NCBI RefSeq assembly: GCF_001423125.1 | Contig: NZ_LMNW01000023.1 | Coordinates: 63,199 to 127,198, forward strand | Origin: Duganella sp. Leaf126 | GTDB lineage: Bacteria; Pseudomonadota; Gammaproteobacteria; Burkholderiales; Burkholderiaceae_D | DNA length: 64,000 bases | Direction: 5' to 3' | In this document: positions 45,556 to 55,299 of the stretch, in pieces | How positions within the stretch are numbered: the stretch's first letter is position 1 | Layout of the letters: every line of letters begins with the position of its first letter | Notes under the pieces: model-generated | The model's input: the letters and a program-made list of their open reading frames with translations, nothing else | Told to the model about the DNA's origin: nothing | Database searches by the model: none | Position numbers and translations under genes: made by a program

Positions 45556-46584
45556 ATGACTAAATCATTAGCGGTCCGCAGCCGCGCCAGCGGGCGCATT
45601 ACCCTGGCCATGGTGGCCAAGCATGCCGGCGTGGCGACGATGACAGCCTCGCGCGCCATCACCCAGCCCGACCTGGTATCGCAGGCGCTGCGCGACCGGG
45701 TGGACAAGGCTGTGCTCGAGCTCGGCTACGTGCCGAATCGCGCCGCCCGCGCGCTGGCCTCGGCGCAGTCGAAGGTGATTGCGGTGCTGGTGCCGTCGCT
45801 GTCGAACGCGGTGTTTACCGAAGTACTGGCAGGCATCCAGGATGCGCTCGATGCAGACGGTTACCAGATCCTGATCGGTAACACGCGCTACTCGGACCGC
45901 GAGGAAGAAAAGCTGATCAACACCTATCTGCAATCGAACCCGGACGGCATGCTGCTGTCGGGCCTGTCGCACAGCGACCGCGTGCAGCAGATACTGACCA
46001 CATCGCGCGTGCCGGTGGTGTCGATGATGGACATGTCCACCGATCCGGCCCAGCTGACGGTCGGCTTTTCGCAATTCCAGGCCGGCCATGCGATGACGCG
46101 CTACCTGCTCGACAAGGGCCACCGCCGCATCGGCTTCATTGGCGCCCAGCTCGACGAGCGCACCCTGCGCCGCGCTGAGGGCTATCGCAAGGCCATGCAG
46201 GACGCCGGCCTGGCCGATGCCCGCCTGGAAGTGATGGTGCCCGATCCGTCCACGCTGGCGCTCGGCGCCGAACTGCTGGGCCGCATGCTGGCGCAGGCGC
46301 CCGACTGCGACGCCATCTTCTGCTGCAACGACGACCTGGCCCACGGCGCCATCTACCAGTGCCAGCGGCGCGGCATCGCCGTGCCGGCGCAACTGGCCAT
46401 CTGCGGCTTCAACGACTTGCCGGCCTCGGCCTGGATGAACCCGTCGCTGACGACGATCGGCACGCCGCGCTACCGGATCGGCTTCGAGGCAGCCACCTTG
46501 CTGCGCTCGGTGATCAAGGGCGACCAGCCGGCCGTGCGCCAGATCGACCTGGGATTTACCTTGATGGCGCGCGAGAGTGCCTGA
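45556..46584 (+). CDS. LacI-family transcriptional regulator (GntR/BglR-like)
   Basis: A 342-residue LacI-type repressor: helix-turn-helix and hinge (ITLAMVAKHAGVATMTASRAIT, LGYVPNRAARALAS), then the periplasmic-binding-protein-like sensor (VIAVLVPSLSNAVFTEVLAGI, HRRIGFIGAQLDERTLRRAEGY, DAIFCCNDDLAHGAIYQC). Two operator-like palindromes lie between it and the permease gene. Likely represses the downstream permease-GH94-GH3 genes until a beta-glucoside signal is present. Confidence 0.9.
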   Translation: MTKSLAVRSRASGRITLAMVAKHAGVATMTASRAITQPDLVSQALRDRVDKAVLELGYVPNRAARALASAQSKVIAVLVPSLSNAVFTEVLAGIQDALDADGYQILIGNTRYSDREEEKLINTYLQSNPDGMLLSGLSHSDRVQQILTTSRVPVVSMMDMSTDPAQLTVGFSQFQAGHAMTRYLLDKGHRRIGFIGAQLDERTLRRAEGYRKAMQDAGLADARLEVMVPDPSTLALGAELLGRMLAQAPDCDAIFCCNDDLAHGAIYQCQRRGIAVPAQLAICGFNDLPASAWMNPSLTTIGTPRYRIGFEAATLLRSVIKGDQPAVRQIDLGFTLMARESA

Positions 46585-46721
46585 AGTGCGCGAACCGGCC
46601 GAGCATGGTTGCCGCTCCCTACCCGCAGCCAGCCGGGACCAGGCACGACCCGGCTGACGCTGACATCGTCGGCAGCGCACCGTTCGCTGCGCCGCAGCAT
46701 GAATTGTTGTTTACAAATTTC

Positions 46722-46735
46722 TGCAAACGCTTACA
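46722..46735. promoter_or_regulatory. Secondary LacI-type operator candidate
   Basis: TGCAAACGCTTACA matches the perfect palindrome at 46750 at 10 of 14 positions and lies 28 bases upstream of it. Confidence 0.5.
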
Positions 46736-46749
46736 CTGCCTAGCGTCGC

Positions 46750-46763
46750 TGTTAGCGCTAACA
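46750..46763. promoter_or_regulatory. LacI-type operator, perfect 14-bp palindrome
   Basis: TGTTAGCGCTAACA, with the central CG typical of LacI-family operators, 131 bases before the permease start. It is the obvious binding site for the adjacent LacI regulator. Confidence 0.8.
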
Positions 46764-46893
46764 TGGTTAGCAGCACAGTGCTCCCTCCGGGAAGCGCCTG
46801 CCGGCGCAACCCCTGTTTCGGGCAGTGGCGCAGTTGCGCTACTGCCTGTTTTTTGTCGCGCAAGCAGCACACAACAGAACACCGAAGGCAACC

Positions 46894-48276
46894 GTGATTC
46901 CGACCCCGACTGCGCCCCCCGCCCCTGCCACTGCGCCTGCCGCCGCGCTGGGATGGCGCGAAAAATTCAGTTACGGCATCGCCGACATGGGCTTCAATTT
47001 TTATTGGACCAATGTCGCCACCTTTTTGCTGATCTTCTACACCGACGTGTTCGGTATTTCCGCTGCGGCTGCCGCGTCGATGATGTTCGCGGTGAAGATC
47101 ATCAACGCCTTCACCGATCCGCTGATCGGCGCCGCCGCCGACCGCACCACCACCCGTTTCGGCAAGTTCCGTCCTTACCTGCTGTGGGTGCCGGTGCCGC
47201 TTGGCTGCGCCGCCATCCTCACCTACACCACGCCCGACCTGGGGCACGACGGCAAGCTGGTCTGGGCCTACGCCACCTACCTGCTGATGATGGTCTGCTA
47301 CACCTGCATCAACATTCCGTACAACGCGCTGTCGGGCGTGCTGTCGGCCGATCCGCAGGAGCGCTCGACCGTCAATGGCCTGCGCTTCATTTTCGCGTTC
47401 GCCGGCGGCACCCTGGTCACTGCCGCCACGCCGGCCATGGTGCGCTGGTTCGGCCATGGCGACGACAAGCTGGGCTGGCAGCTGACCATGCTGGTGTGGA
47501 GCGTGTTCGCCTCGCTGCTGTTCGTGCTCACGTTTTTCAACACGCGCGAACGGATTGCGCCGCCGCCGTCGCAACAGTCGAACGTGCTGCAGGACATCCG
47601 CGACCTGTCGCACAACCGGCCGTGGGTGGTGCTGTTCTTCCTGGCCCTGATCATCATGATCACGATCACCTTGCGCACCACCAGCGCCGCCTACTACTTC
47701 AAGTACGTGGTCGGACGGCCGGACCTGATGCAGGGTTTCGTGCCGGCCTATATGATCTCGGCCGCCATCGGCGCCTCGCTCACGCCGCTGATGACGCGCT
47801 ACATGGACAAGAAAAAGCTGATGATCATCCTGATGAGCATTACCACCGTGCTGTCGTCGGCGTTCTTCTTCGTGCCGCCCGACCAGGTGACGCTGATGTT
47901 CGCGCTGCAGATCGGCATGGGCCTGGCGCTGGGACCGAAGTCGCCGCTGGCCTTCTCGATGTATGCCGACACCGCCGACTACAACGAATGGCGCACCGGC
48001 CGCCGCGCCACGGCCATGACGTTTGCCGCCGCCACCTTCTCGCAAAAGCTCGGCACCGCCATCGCGGTCGCGGTGATCGGCTGGCTGTTTACGATGCTCG
48101 GCTACGTGGCCAATGCTGCGCAAAGCACCGGTTCGCAGGCCGGCATCGTCTGGCTGATGTCGTTCATCCCGGCCGCGTTCGCGGCGCTGGCCGTGGCCAT
48201 CATGTTTTTCTATAACCTCGACAACCGCAAGCTGGTGCAGATCCAGGCCGACCTGCAGGCCCGCAAAAACCCCTAG
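46894..48276 (+). CDS. GPH-family glycoside/cation symporter
   Basis: A 460-residue MFS-2 (GPH) transporter with twelve predicted helices. KFSYGIADMGFNFYWTNVATFLLIFYTDVFGIS and DPLIGAAADRTTTRFGKFRPYLLW are strong family signatures, as is MYADTADYNEWRTGRRATAM. It imports a disaccharide or oligosaccharide with a proton or sodium ion. The GTG at 46894 with a GAAGG site is preferred over the upstream ATG. Followed directly by the GH94 gene, so the imported sugar is probably split by phosphorolysis. Confidence 0.9.
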   Translation: MIPTPTAPPAPATAPAAALGWREKFSYGIADMGFNFYWTNVATFLLIFYTDVFGISAAAAASMMFAVKIINAFTDPLIGAAADRTTTRFGKFRPYLLWVPVPLGCAAILTYTTPDLGHDGKLVWAYATYLLMMVCYTCINIPYNALSGVLSADPQERSTVNGLRFIFAFAGGTLVTAATPAMVRWFGHGDDKLGWQLTMLVWSVFASLLFVLTFFNTRERIAPPPSQQSNVLQDIRDLSHNRPWVVLFFLALIIMITITLRTTSAAYYFKYVVGRPDLMQGFVPAYMISAAIGASLTPLMTRYMDKKKLMIILMSITTVLSSAFFFVPPDQVTLMFALQIGMGLALGPKSPLAFSMYADTADYNEWRTGRRATAMTFAAATFSQKLGTAIAVAVIGWLFTMLGYVANAAQSTGSQAGIVWLMSFIPAAFAALAVAIMFFYNLDNRKLVQIQADLQARKNP

Positions 48277-48291
48277 ATGGAGACCCGTTTC

Positions 48292-50688
48292 ATGTCACGC
48301 CCGCTGTTAACTCCTGCCGATGACGGCAACCGCTACGACCTGACCAGCCCTACCGCCATGCCGCGCGCGGGCGGCTTCCTGTGGAACCGGAAAATGATGA
48401 TCCAGGTGACCTGCCGCGGTTACGCGGTGGCCCAGTTCATGCAGCCGGAACCGGCCAAGTATGCGCATGCGCCGAACCTGGAAGCGAAAACCTTCATGCA
48501 GCCGGAGCAGAATTATTATGCCCACCACCCGGGCCGCTTCTTCTACATCAAGGACGAGGACACGGGCGAGCTGTTCTCGGCGCCGTACGAGCCGGTGCGC
48601 GCGCCGGTCGACCAGTTCACCTTCTCGGTCGGCAAGAACGACCTGGCCTGGACCGTCGAGCACCTGGGCGTGCGCGTCGAGCTGACGCTGTCCATCCCCA
48701 CCGCCGACGTGGTGGAACTGTGGTCGTTGCGCGTCACCGACCTGTCGGGCCGCGCGCGGCGCCTGAGCGTGTATCCGTACTTCCCGATCGGCTACATGTC
48801 GTGGATGAACCAGTCGGGCGAATACCGGCCGGACCTGGGCGGCGTGGTAGCGAGCTGCGTCACCCCTTACCAGAAAGTGGCCGACTACTTCAAGCAGAAG
48901 GACTTCAAGGACAAGACCTACTTCCTGTGCGAACAGGCGCCCGACGCCTGGGAAGTGCAGCAGGCGGCGTTCGAGGGCGAAGGCGGCCTGCATCGCCCGT
49001 CCGCCATCGACGCCGCGCTGCTGGCCAACGGCGACGCCCGTTACGAGACGCCGGCCGCCGTGGTGCAGTACCGCCTGGCGCTGGACGGCCACGGCGCGCA
49101 TGACTACCGCTTCATCTTCGGACCGGCCTTCGACGACGCCGAGATCGCCGCCATGCGCGCACGCTATCTGCACGCCGACGGCTTTGCGGCGGCGCGCGCC
49201 GACTATGCCGACTACATCGCCGGCGGCGCCGGCTGCCTGCAGATCGAGACGCCCGACCCGGACCTCGACAACTTCGTCAACCACTGGCTGCCGCGCCAGG
49301 TGTTCTACCACGGCGACGTCAACCGCCTCTCCACCGATCCGCAGACGCGCAACTACCTGCAGGACAATATGGGCATGAGCTTCATCAAGCCCGCCGTCAT
49401 GCGCGCAGCCCTGCTGCACGCGCTGGCGCAGCAGGAAGCCAGCGGCGCCATGCCGGACGGGATCCTGCTGGTCGAGGGCGCGGAACTGAAGTACATCAAC
49501 CAGGTGCCGCACACCGACCACTGCGTATGGCTGCCGATCGCGCTCAAGGTCTATCTCGACGAAACCGGCGACTACGACGTGCTGGCCGCGCCCGTCACCG
49601 GCAAGGACAGCGGCGTGACCCTGAGCGTGGCCGAGCGCATGCACGCCGCCATGGACTGGCTGCTGCAGGCGCGCGATCACCGTGGTCTCAGCTACATCGC
49701 CCAGGGCGACTGGTGCGACCCGATGAACATGGTCGGCTACAAGGGCAAGGGCGTTTCCGGCTGGCTGACCGTGGCCACTGCCTATGCACTGAACCTGTGG
49801 TCGGACATCTGCGACAAGGGCGCCGACATCGGCATCGGCACCGGCGACGACCTGGCCGCCAGGGCCGGCCATTTCCGCGCCGGCGCCCAGGCCGTCAACC
49901 GCGCCGCCAACGAGCACCTGTGGGATGGCGACTGGTACGCGCGCGGCATCACCGACGACAACGTGGCGTTCGGCGTGGCCAGGGATGTGGAAGGCCGCAT
50001 CTACCTCAATCCGCAGGCCTGGGCCATGCTGGGCGGCGCCGCCAACGCCGGTCAGCGCGCCTCGATCGTCGAACAGGTCAGGCAGCAGCTGCACACGCCG
50101 TACGGCGTGGCCATGTTTGCGCCGCCGTACAGCGCCATGCGAGACGACGTGGGCCGGGTCACGCAAAAACATCCGGGGTCGGCGGAAAACGGCGCCGTGT
50201 ACAACCATGCATCGATCTTCTACATCTACAGCCTGTATGCGGTCGGCGAAGGCGACCGCGCCTACGAGCTGCTACGCCAGATGCTCCCCGGCCCGAGCGA
50301 GGACGATTACCTGCAGCGCGGCCAGCTGCCTGTGTTCATTCCGAACTACTACCGGGGCGCCTACCACCAGTACCCGCGCACGGCCGGCCGCTCGAGCCAG
50401 TTGTTCAACACCGGCACCGTGTCGTGGGTGTACCGCTGCTTCGTCGAAGGCCTGTGCGGCCTGCAGGGCGACGTGGACGGCCTGCGCGTGGCGCCGCAGC
50501 TGCCGCAGCACTGGCCGGGCATCCGTGTCGTGCGTCAATTCCGGGGCGCGACCTTGAATGTAGTTATACAACGGGACGATATTCATGAAATCGTTGTCAA
50601 ACTTGACGGAAAACGATTGCCTGATACGAAAGTGACAGGTATCGTTGCGGGTGGAGTACACGCGCTGGAAGTGACGATTCCACGTTAA
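48292..50688 (+). CDS. GH94 disaccharide phosphorylase (cellobiose/cellobionate-type)
   Basis: A 798-residue cytoplasmic enzyme: N-terminal beta-sandwich ([25 protein letters not shown]), helical linker, and an (alpha/alpha)6 barrel with the catalytic-acid segment [19 protein letters not shown] and the C-terminal STSNTGTVSW-like [14 protein letters not shown]94 enzymes cleave beta-glucosides with phosphate to give glucose-1-phosphate. Length and sequence style resemble NdvB-annotated cellobionic acid phosphorylases, but the acceptor is not settled. The ATG at 48292 has a GGAG site; another ATG directly abuts the preceding stop. Confidence 0.85.
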   Translation: MSRPLLTPADDGNRYDLTSPTAMPRAGGFLWNRKMMIQVTCRGYAVAQFMQPEPAKYAHAPNLEAKTFMQPEQNYYAHHPGRFFYIKDEDTGELFSAPYEPVRAPVDQFTFSVGKNDLAWTVEHLGVRVELTLSIPTADVVELWSLRVTDLSGRARRLSVYPYFPIGYMSWMNQSGEYRPDLGGVVASCVTPYQKVADYFKQKDFKDKTYFLCEQAPDAWEVQQAAFEGEGGLHRPSAIDAALLANGDARYETPAAVVQYRLALDGHGAHDYRFIFGPAFDDAEIAAMRARYLHADGFAAARADYADYIAGGAGCLQIETPDPDLDNFVNHWLPRQVFYHGDVNRLSTDPQTRNYLQDNMGMSFIKPAVMRAALLHALAQQEASGAMPDGILLVEGAELKYINQVPHTDHCVWLPIALKVYLDETGDYDVLAAPVTGKDSGVTLSVAERMHAAMDWLLQARDHRGLSYIAQGDWCDPMNMVGYKGKGVSGWLTVATAYALNLWSDICDKGADIGIGTGDDLAARAGHFRAGAQAVNRAANEHLWDGDWYARGITDDNVAFGVARDVEGRIYLNPQAWAMLGGAANAGQRASIVEQVRQQLHTPYGVAMFAPPYSAMRDDVGRVTQKHPGSAENGAVYNHASIFYIYSLYAVGEGDRAYELLRQMLPGPSEDDYLQRGQLPVFIPNYYRGAYHQYPRTAGRSSQLFNTGTVSWVYRCFVEGLCGLQGDVDGLRVAPQLPQHWPGIRVVRQFRGATLNVVIQRDDIHEIVVKLDGKRLPDTKVTGIVAGGVHALEVTIPR

Positions 50689-50719
50689 AGACAGAAATTT
50701 CACTACAAGGACAAACAAA

Positions 50720-52969
50720 TTGAAGAAGCGTCTCTGGTTATCGCTGGCCCTGGCCTACCCCCTGATGATGACTGGCGCGGCCCATGCCGCCGCCGATGCC
50801 AAACGCCCGTGGCTCGATGCCGCGCAGTCGCCCGACGCGCGCGCCGAGCAGCTGGTCAAGGCCATGACGCTGGATGAAAAGATCCAGACCGTCTTCGGCT
50901 ACTTCTCGACCGACTTCGAATCGAAGCAGTACACCGCCCCCAAGGACGGCCGCAAGGATTCGGCCGGCTTCGTGCCCGGCATCGAGCGCCTCGGCCTGCC
51001 GTCGCAATGGCAGACCGACGCCGGCATGGGCGTGGCCACCCAGGCCGCGTCCAAGAGCCCGCTCGAGCGCACGTCGCTGCCATCGGGCCTGTCCACTGCC
51101 GCGACCTGGGACCGCAAGCTGGCCTACGCCGGCGGCCACATGATCGGCAGCGAAGCGCGCCAGAGCGGCTTTAACATCATGCTGGCCGGTAGCGTCAACC
51201 TGATGCGCGAACCGCGCAATGGCCGCAACTTCGAATACGGCGGCGAAGACCCGCTGCTGGCTGGCGTGATGGTCGGCGAACAGATCCGCGGCATCCAGGC
51301 CAACAACGTGGTCTCCACGCTCAAGCACTTCGCGTTCAACGACCAGGAAACCAACCGCTTCCACATCAACGTCAAGATCGACGACGCGGCTGGCCGCATG
51401 TCCGACCTGCTGGCGCTGCAGCTGGCGATGGAAGTGGGCGATCCCGGCTCCGTGATGTGCGCCTATAACCGCGTCAACGGCCCGTACGCCTGCGAGAGCG
51501 ACTACCTGCTCAACGAAGTGTTGAAGAAGGACTGGGGCTTCAAGGGTTACGTGATGTCCGACTGGGGTGCCACCCACTCCACCATCCCGGCAGCGATCGC
51601 GGGCCTGGATCAGCAGTCCGGTCACCCGTTCGACAAGTCGGCCTACTTCAATGACGCGCTCAAGGAAGCCGTGGTCAATGGCCACGTGCCGCAGTCGCGC
51701 CTCGACGACATGGTCAAGCGCATCACGCGCACCATGTTCGCCCACGGCCTGGCAGAGCACCCGGTCAAGGCCGCGACCACCAAGGACGCCGGCATCGACT
51801 ACGCCACCAACGGCAAGATCTCGCAGGCCGGCGCCGAAGACGGCATCGTGCTGCTGAAAAACAGCCACGACATCCTGCCGCTGGCCGCGACCGTGCGCAC
51901 CATCGCCATCATCGGCGGCCACTCCGACGTCGGCGTAATGTCCGGTGGCGGTTCGGCCCAGGTGTATCCGGTCGGCCTGTCGCCGGTACCCAACGAAGGT
52001 CCGCAATTCTTCCCCGGTCCGATGGTCTACCACCGCTCGTCGCCGATGCAGGAACTGGCCAGCCGCACCAAGGCCAAGCTGTCGTACGCCGACGGCAAGG
52101 ACGTCAAGGCAGCCGCGAAACTGGCAGCCGCCAGCGACCTGGTGATCGTGTTCGGCAACCAGTGGACCGCCGAGAGTATCGACGCACCCGACCTCAACCT
52201 GCCCAACAAGCAGGATGACCTGATCGCCGCCGTGGCCAAGGCCAACGGCAAGACCGTGGTGGTGCTGCAGACCGGCGGCCCGGTCGTGATGCCATGGCTG
52301 AACAACGTGGCGGCCGTGCTGGAAGCGTGGTACCCCGGTTCCAACGGCGGCGCCGCGATCGCCCGCGTGCTGACCGGCGAAGTCAACCCGAGCGGCCGCC
52401 TGCCGGCCACCTTCCCGGCGTCGGTGTCGCAACTGCCACGCCCGAAACTCGATGGCGATGCGGTGACCAAGGACGAGAACATCCTCAACAGCCTGACCAC
52501 CAACTACAACATCGAAGGCGCGGCGGTCGGCTACAAGTGGTTCGACCTGAAAGGCCACAAGCCGCTGTTCCCGTTCGGTTACGGCCTGTCGTACACGACG
52601 TTCGCCATGTCGGACCTGGCCGCGGCCAAGCGCGACAAGGGCATCGAAGTGACCTTCAACGTGACCAACACCGGCAAGCGTGACGGCAAGGCCGTCGGCC
52701 AGGTGTACATCGCGCCGGCCAAGGGCGGCTGGGAAGCGCCGAAGCGCCTGGGCGGCTGGGACAAGCTGGCAGTAAAAGCCGGCGAAACCGGCAAGGCCAC
52801 GGTGAAAGTCGATCCGCGCCTGCTGGCCATGTATGACAGCGCCAGCAAGACCTGGAAGATCGCACCGGGCGAGTACGTGGTAACGCTGGCCGAATCGGCC
52901 GGCGCCAAGCCTGCCGCCACGGTCAAGGTCAGCCTCGACGCGCAAACCGTCGATATCCACGGCAAGTAA
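50720..52969 (+). CDS. Exported GH3 beta-glucosidase
   Basis: A 749-residue enzyme with a signal peptide (AYPLMMTGAAHAA). GH3 N-terminal barrel with nucleophile Asp281 in KGYVMSDWGATHS, the KHFAFNDQETNR substrate motif, the C-terminal alpha/beta sandwich (DGIVLLKNSHDILPL, GPVVMPWLNNV) and a terminal fibronectin-III-like domain. It trims beta-glucosides in the periplasm for the GPH importer and GH94 enzyme. Starts with TTG preceded by AAGGA. Confidence 0.9.
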   Translation: MKKRLWLSLALAYPLMMTGAAHAAADAKRPWLDAAQSPDARAEQLVKAMTLDEKIQTVFGYFSTDFESKQYTAPKDGRKDSAGFVPGIERLGLPSQWQTDAGMGVATQAASKSPLERTSLPSGLSTAATWDRKLAYAGGHMIGSEARQSGFNIMLAGSVNLMREPRNGRNFEYGGEDPLLAGVMVGEQIRGIQANNVVSTLKHFAFNDQETNRFHINVKIDDAAGRMSDLLALQLAMEVGDPGSVMCAYNRVNGPYACESDYLLNEVLKKDWGFKGYVMSDWGATHSTIPAAIAGLDQQSGHPFDKSAYFNDALKEAVVNGHVPQSRLDDMVKRITRTMFAHGLAEHPVKAATTKDAGIDYATNGKISQAGAEDGIVLLKNSHDILPLAATVRTIAIIGGHSDVGVMSGGGSAQVYPVGLSPVPNEGPQFFPGPMVYHRSSPMQELASRTKAKLSYADGKDVKAAAKLAAASDLVIVFGNQWTAESIDAPDLNLPNKQDDLIAAVAKANGKTVVVLQTGGPVVMPWLNNVAAVLEAWYPGSNGGAAIARVLTGEVNPSGRLPATFPASVSQLPRPKLDGDAVTKDENILNSLTTNYNIEGAAVGYKWFDLKGHKPLFPFGYGLSYTTFAMSDLAAAKRDKGIEVTFNVTNTGKRDGKAVGQVYIAPAKGGWEAPKRLGGWDKLAVKAGETGKATVKVDPRLLAMYDSASKTWKIAPGEYVVTLAESAGAKPAATVKVSLDAQTVDIHGK

Positions 52970-53011
52970 GCACCGCAGGACGCCTGCCAGCAAGCAGCAG
53001 GCGCCAGCAAT

Positions 53012-53052
53012 AACGGGGCACAGCGGACATCCGCTGCGCCCCGTTTATTTTT
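53012..53052 (+). terminator. Rho-independent terminator after GH3
   Basis: Two-part stem AACGGGGC/GCCCCGTT and CAGCGG/CCGCTG around a 4-base loop, followed by TTATTTTT. Ends the LacI-regulated beta-glucoside operon. Confidence 0.85.
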
Positions 53053-53115
53053 GCACTGGTGAATCCTCACCCGTAGCTGCCGGAAATCGTTGCGCGAACG
53101 ATCCGGCCCGCGCAG

Positions 53116-53805
53116 TTATTTCTCTTTCCAGAACACGTCCACCGTATCGATACGGTCGGCGCGCCAGGCCAGTACTTGCGCTTCTACGAACGTGCCTTCC
53201 ATGTCGTCGCGCGGGGTGAGTTTGCTGACGTGGTAACGGTACTGCTCGCCGTGCTTTGCGCGGGCCAGGAATTCGGCCTTGCGCAGCAGACCGGCGTCGC
53301 GACCCAGCTGGTGGCCGCCCAGCGCCAGCAGCGCCAGGACCACGCCCGCGCCCAGCGCCAGGTGGTCGGCCGGCGGGCGGCGGCCGCTGACAACCATGGC
53401 GGCCCGCACCGGCTGGCGCAGCAGCGCGGTGCGCAGCCAGAACAGCGCGGCGCAGAACAGCACCACCGGCAGCAGCACCGCCAGCTGGGCGCCCGGGTCG
53501 AGCCGCCACTGGGTCAGCGTGAGGTCGGGCGGCTGCAGCAGGGTCAGCGCGGCCATGGCCAGCGCCAGCGGCAGCAGCACGCTGGCGATCCAGACCAGGA
53601 GCGCGGCGGCGCGCAGGCTGGCACGCAGCAGGAAGGCGGCGCAGACCATGGCCGGGACGATCATGGCGAGCGAATAAACCCACTGCGCCGAATGAGCGGC
53701 GCCGCCGGCGACGCGCCACGCCATCCAGGCCAGGTCGCACGCGCACAGCACGAGCAGGACTGCGCCGGCGCGGCGCAGGATCGAAGAAGCAGATTGTTCG
53801 GACAT
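53116..53805 (-). CDS. Polytopic membrane protein, unknown family
   Basis: A 229-residue protein with about five hydrophobic helices in the first 170 residues, and a C-terminal soluble part (LLRKAEFLARAKHGEQYRYHVSKLTPRDDMEG) of about 60 residues ending VDVFWKEK. Its ATG overlaps the rnfH stop by one base, so it is the last gene of a ratA-rnfH operon. Function unknown. Confidence 0.7.
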   Translation of the reverse strand: MSEQSASSILRRAGAVLLVLCACDLAWMAWRVAGGAAHSAQWVYSLAMIVPAMVCAAFLLRASLRAAALLVWIASVLLPLALAMAALTLLQPPDLTLTQWRLDPGAQLAVLLPVVLFCAALFWLRTALLRQPVRAAMVVSGRRPPADHLALGAGVVLALLALGGHQLGRDAGLLRKAEFLARAKHGEQYRYHVSKLTPRDDMEGTFVEAQVLAWRADRIDTVDVFWKEK

Positions 53806-54107
53806 CAGGTGGGTGCAGTGTTCTTGCGGCGGCGCCGCGCATTCTTGGGATCGGCGATCAGGGGACGGTAGAGTTCTACCCGGTCGTGGGGGCGCAGCAG
53901 CGTGTCGGGGGTTTTCTTCTTGCCGTAAATGCCGGTCTGCAGGGTGGCGACATCGAGTCCGGGGATGGCGGCAGCCACGCCGGACAGCGCCAGCGAGTGG
54001 GCGATGGTGGCGCCGGCCGGCACCTGCACGGACTGCAGGAACTGCACGGCGTCGCTGGCATAGCACACCTGCACCGCGAATGACCCGGCGGCGCTCGCTG
54101 CAGTCAT
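53805..54107 (-). CDS. rnfH: RnfH/RatB family protein (UPF0125)
   Basis: A 100-residue ubiquitin-like beta-grasp protein: FAVQVCYASDAVQFLQSVQVPAGATIAHSLALSGV, then GIYGKKKTPDTLLRPHDRVELYRPLIADPKNARRRR, the diagnostic RnfH ending. One base separates it from the ratA stop (TGA-C-ATG). Function of the family is unsettled; the ratA-rnfH pair next to smpB is a conserved proteobacterial arrangement. Confidence 0.93.
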   Translation of the reverse strand: MTAASAAGSFAVQVCYASDAVQFLQSVQVPAGATIAHSLALSGVAAAIPGLDVATLQTGIYGKKKTPDTLLRPHDRVELYRPLIADPKNARRRRKNTAPT

Positions 54108-54108
54108 G

Positions 54109-54558
54109 TCATTGTCCGACCGGGGCGTTTCCATACACCGTCTCCGCGCGCTTGCAGAAGGAATCGACCATGCTGTTGGCAATCATGCCGAACACCGGAC
54201 CGACCAGCTTGTCGAGCAGGGTGCTGGAAAATTCGTAGCGCAGGTCGAGCTCGATCTTGCAGGCATCTTCGCGCAGGGTCTTGAAGGTCCAGACGCCGTC
54301 GAGCGTCTTGAACGGCCCGTCCACCAGCTTCATGCGGATCGATTCGAACGGCACGTTGTCGTTGGACGTGGTAAAGCTCTGCTTGACGCCATGGTAGTTG
54401 ATGCCGATGCTGGCCACGGTGCGGTTGTCGCTGCGCTCGCGTATCTCGACACCGCCGCACCAGGGCAGGAATTTGGGATAGTCCTCGATGCGGGCCACGA
54501 GTTCGAACATCTGCTGGGCGCTGTAACCGAGGAAAACTGATTTGTGCACTACTGCCAT
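54109..54558 (-). CDS. ratA: RatA/Coq10-family START-domain protein
   Basis: A 149-residue START/polyketide-cyclase fold protein. SVFLGYSAQQMFELVARIEDYPKFLPWCGG is the defining N-terminus, and ELDLRYEFSSTLLDKLVGPVF is typical near the end. In E. coli RatA blocks 70S ribosome association; other members bind coenzyme Q. Divergent from smpB. Confidence 0.94.
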   Translation of the reverse strand: MAVVHKSVFLGYSAQQMFELVARIEDYPKFLPWCGGVEIRERSDNRTVASIGINYHGVKQSFTTSNDNVPFESIRMKLVDGPFKTLDGVWTFKTLREDACKIELDLRYEFSSTLLDKLVGPVFGMIANSMVDSFCKRAETVYGNAPVGQ

Positions 54559-54668
54559 TGTCTAACCATTTGCTATGATGGGGGTTAACATTCTTTACAC
54601 CGCAATTTTATACGCGAAACCGAAATTTAACCGACCCGCTACGGGTTTATCGTCGATTTACCGAATTC

Positions 54669-55118
54669 ATGACCATAGCTGATAATAAAAAAGCATTTTT
54701 TGACTACTTCATCGAGGACCGCTTCGAAGCCGGCATCGTGCTCGAAGGCTGGGAAGTCAAAGCCATCCGCGACGCCCGCGTGCAGATCAAGGAAGCCTAC
54801 GTGACCATCCGCGGCGACGAATTGTTCCTGTTCGGCGCCCACATCAGCGCCCTGCCCACCGCCTCCACCCACATCAGCCCGGAAGCGGTCCGCACCCGCA
54901 AGCTGCTGCTGCACCGCGCCCAGATCGACAAGCTGATCGGCAAGGTCGAGCGTTCCGGCTACACGCTGGTGCCGCTCAACCTCCACTACAAGGAAGGCCG
55001 CGTCAAATGCGAGATCGGCCTGGCCAAGGGCAAGAAGCAGCACGACAAGCGCGCTACCGAAAAAGACCGCGACGGCAAGCGCGAGGTCGCCGCTGCCATG
55101 AAGACGCACCGGCGCTGA
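54669..55118 (+). CDS. smpB: SsrA-binding protein SmpB
   Basis: A 149-residue tmRNA partner for trans-translation rescue of stalled ribosomes. [36 protein letters not shown] and [13 protein letters not shown] are family signatures; the C-terminal basic tail ([19 protein letters not shown]) inserts in the mRNA channel. The tmRNA gene itself is not next to it in this window. Confidence 0.97.
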   Translation: MTIADNKKAFFDYFIEDRFEAGIVLEGWEVKAIRDARVQIKEAYVTIRGDELFLFGAHISALPTASTHISPEAVRTRKLLLHRAQIDKLIGKVERSGYTLVPLNLHYKEGRVKCEIGLAKGKKQHDKRATEKDRDGKREVAAAMKTHRR

Positions 55119-55157
55119 CCGGCTGCAGCGCATGCGCTGTTGCGCGCCCATGACACA

Positions 55158-55182
55158 ACCCGGCCCCGCGCCGGGTTTTTTA
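55158..55182 (+). terminator. Rho-independent terminator after smpB
   Basis: Stem AACCCGGC/GCCGGGTT with a 5-base loop followed by six T, 40 bases after the smpB stop. Confidence 0.88.
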
Positions 55183-55299
55183 CGGGCCTGCTAATTTCCA
55201 ACGAGAAACAGCCATGTTACACTTGCTCTCGAAGAATTTGTCATTCGTGGTCCGCGCAGGTCCGTATGACAAAGTTTAAATTTAATAAAGAGGCAATGT

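Noticed and set aside
55119..55299. Expected tmRNA (ssrA) gene next to smpB.
   Set aside because: The 180-base spacer holds only the smpB terminator and the promoter of the lipoprotein gene; it is too short and lacks tRNA-like ends.
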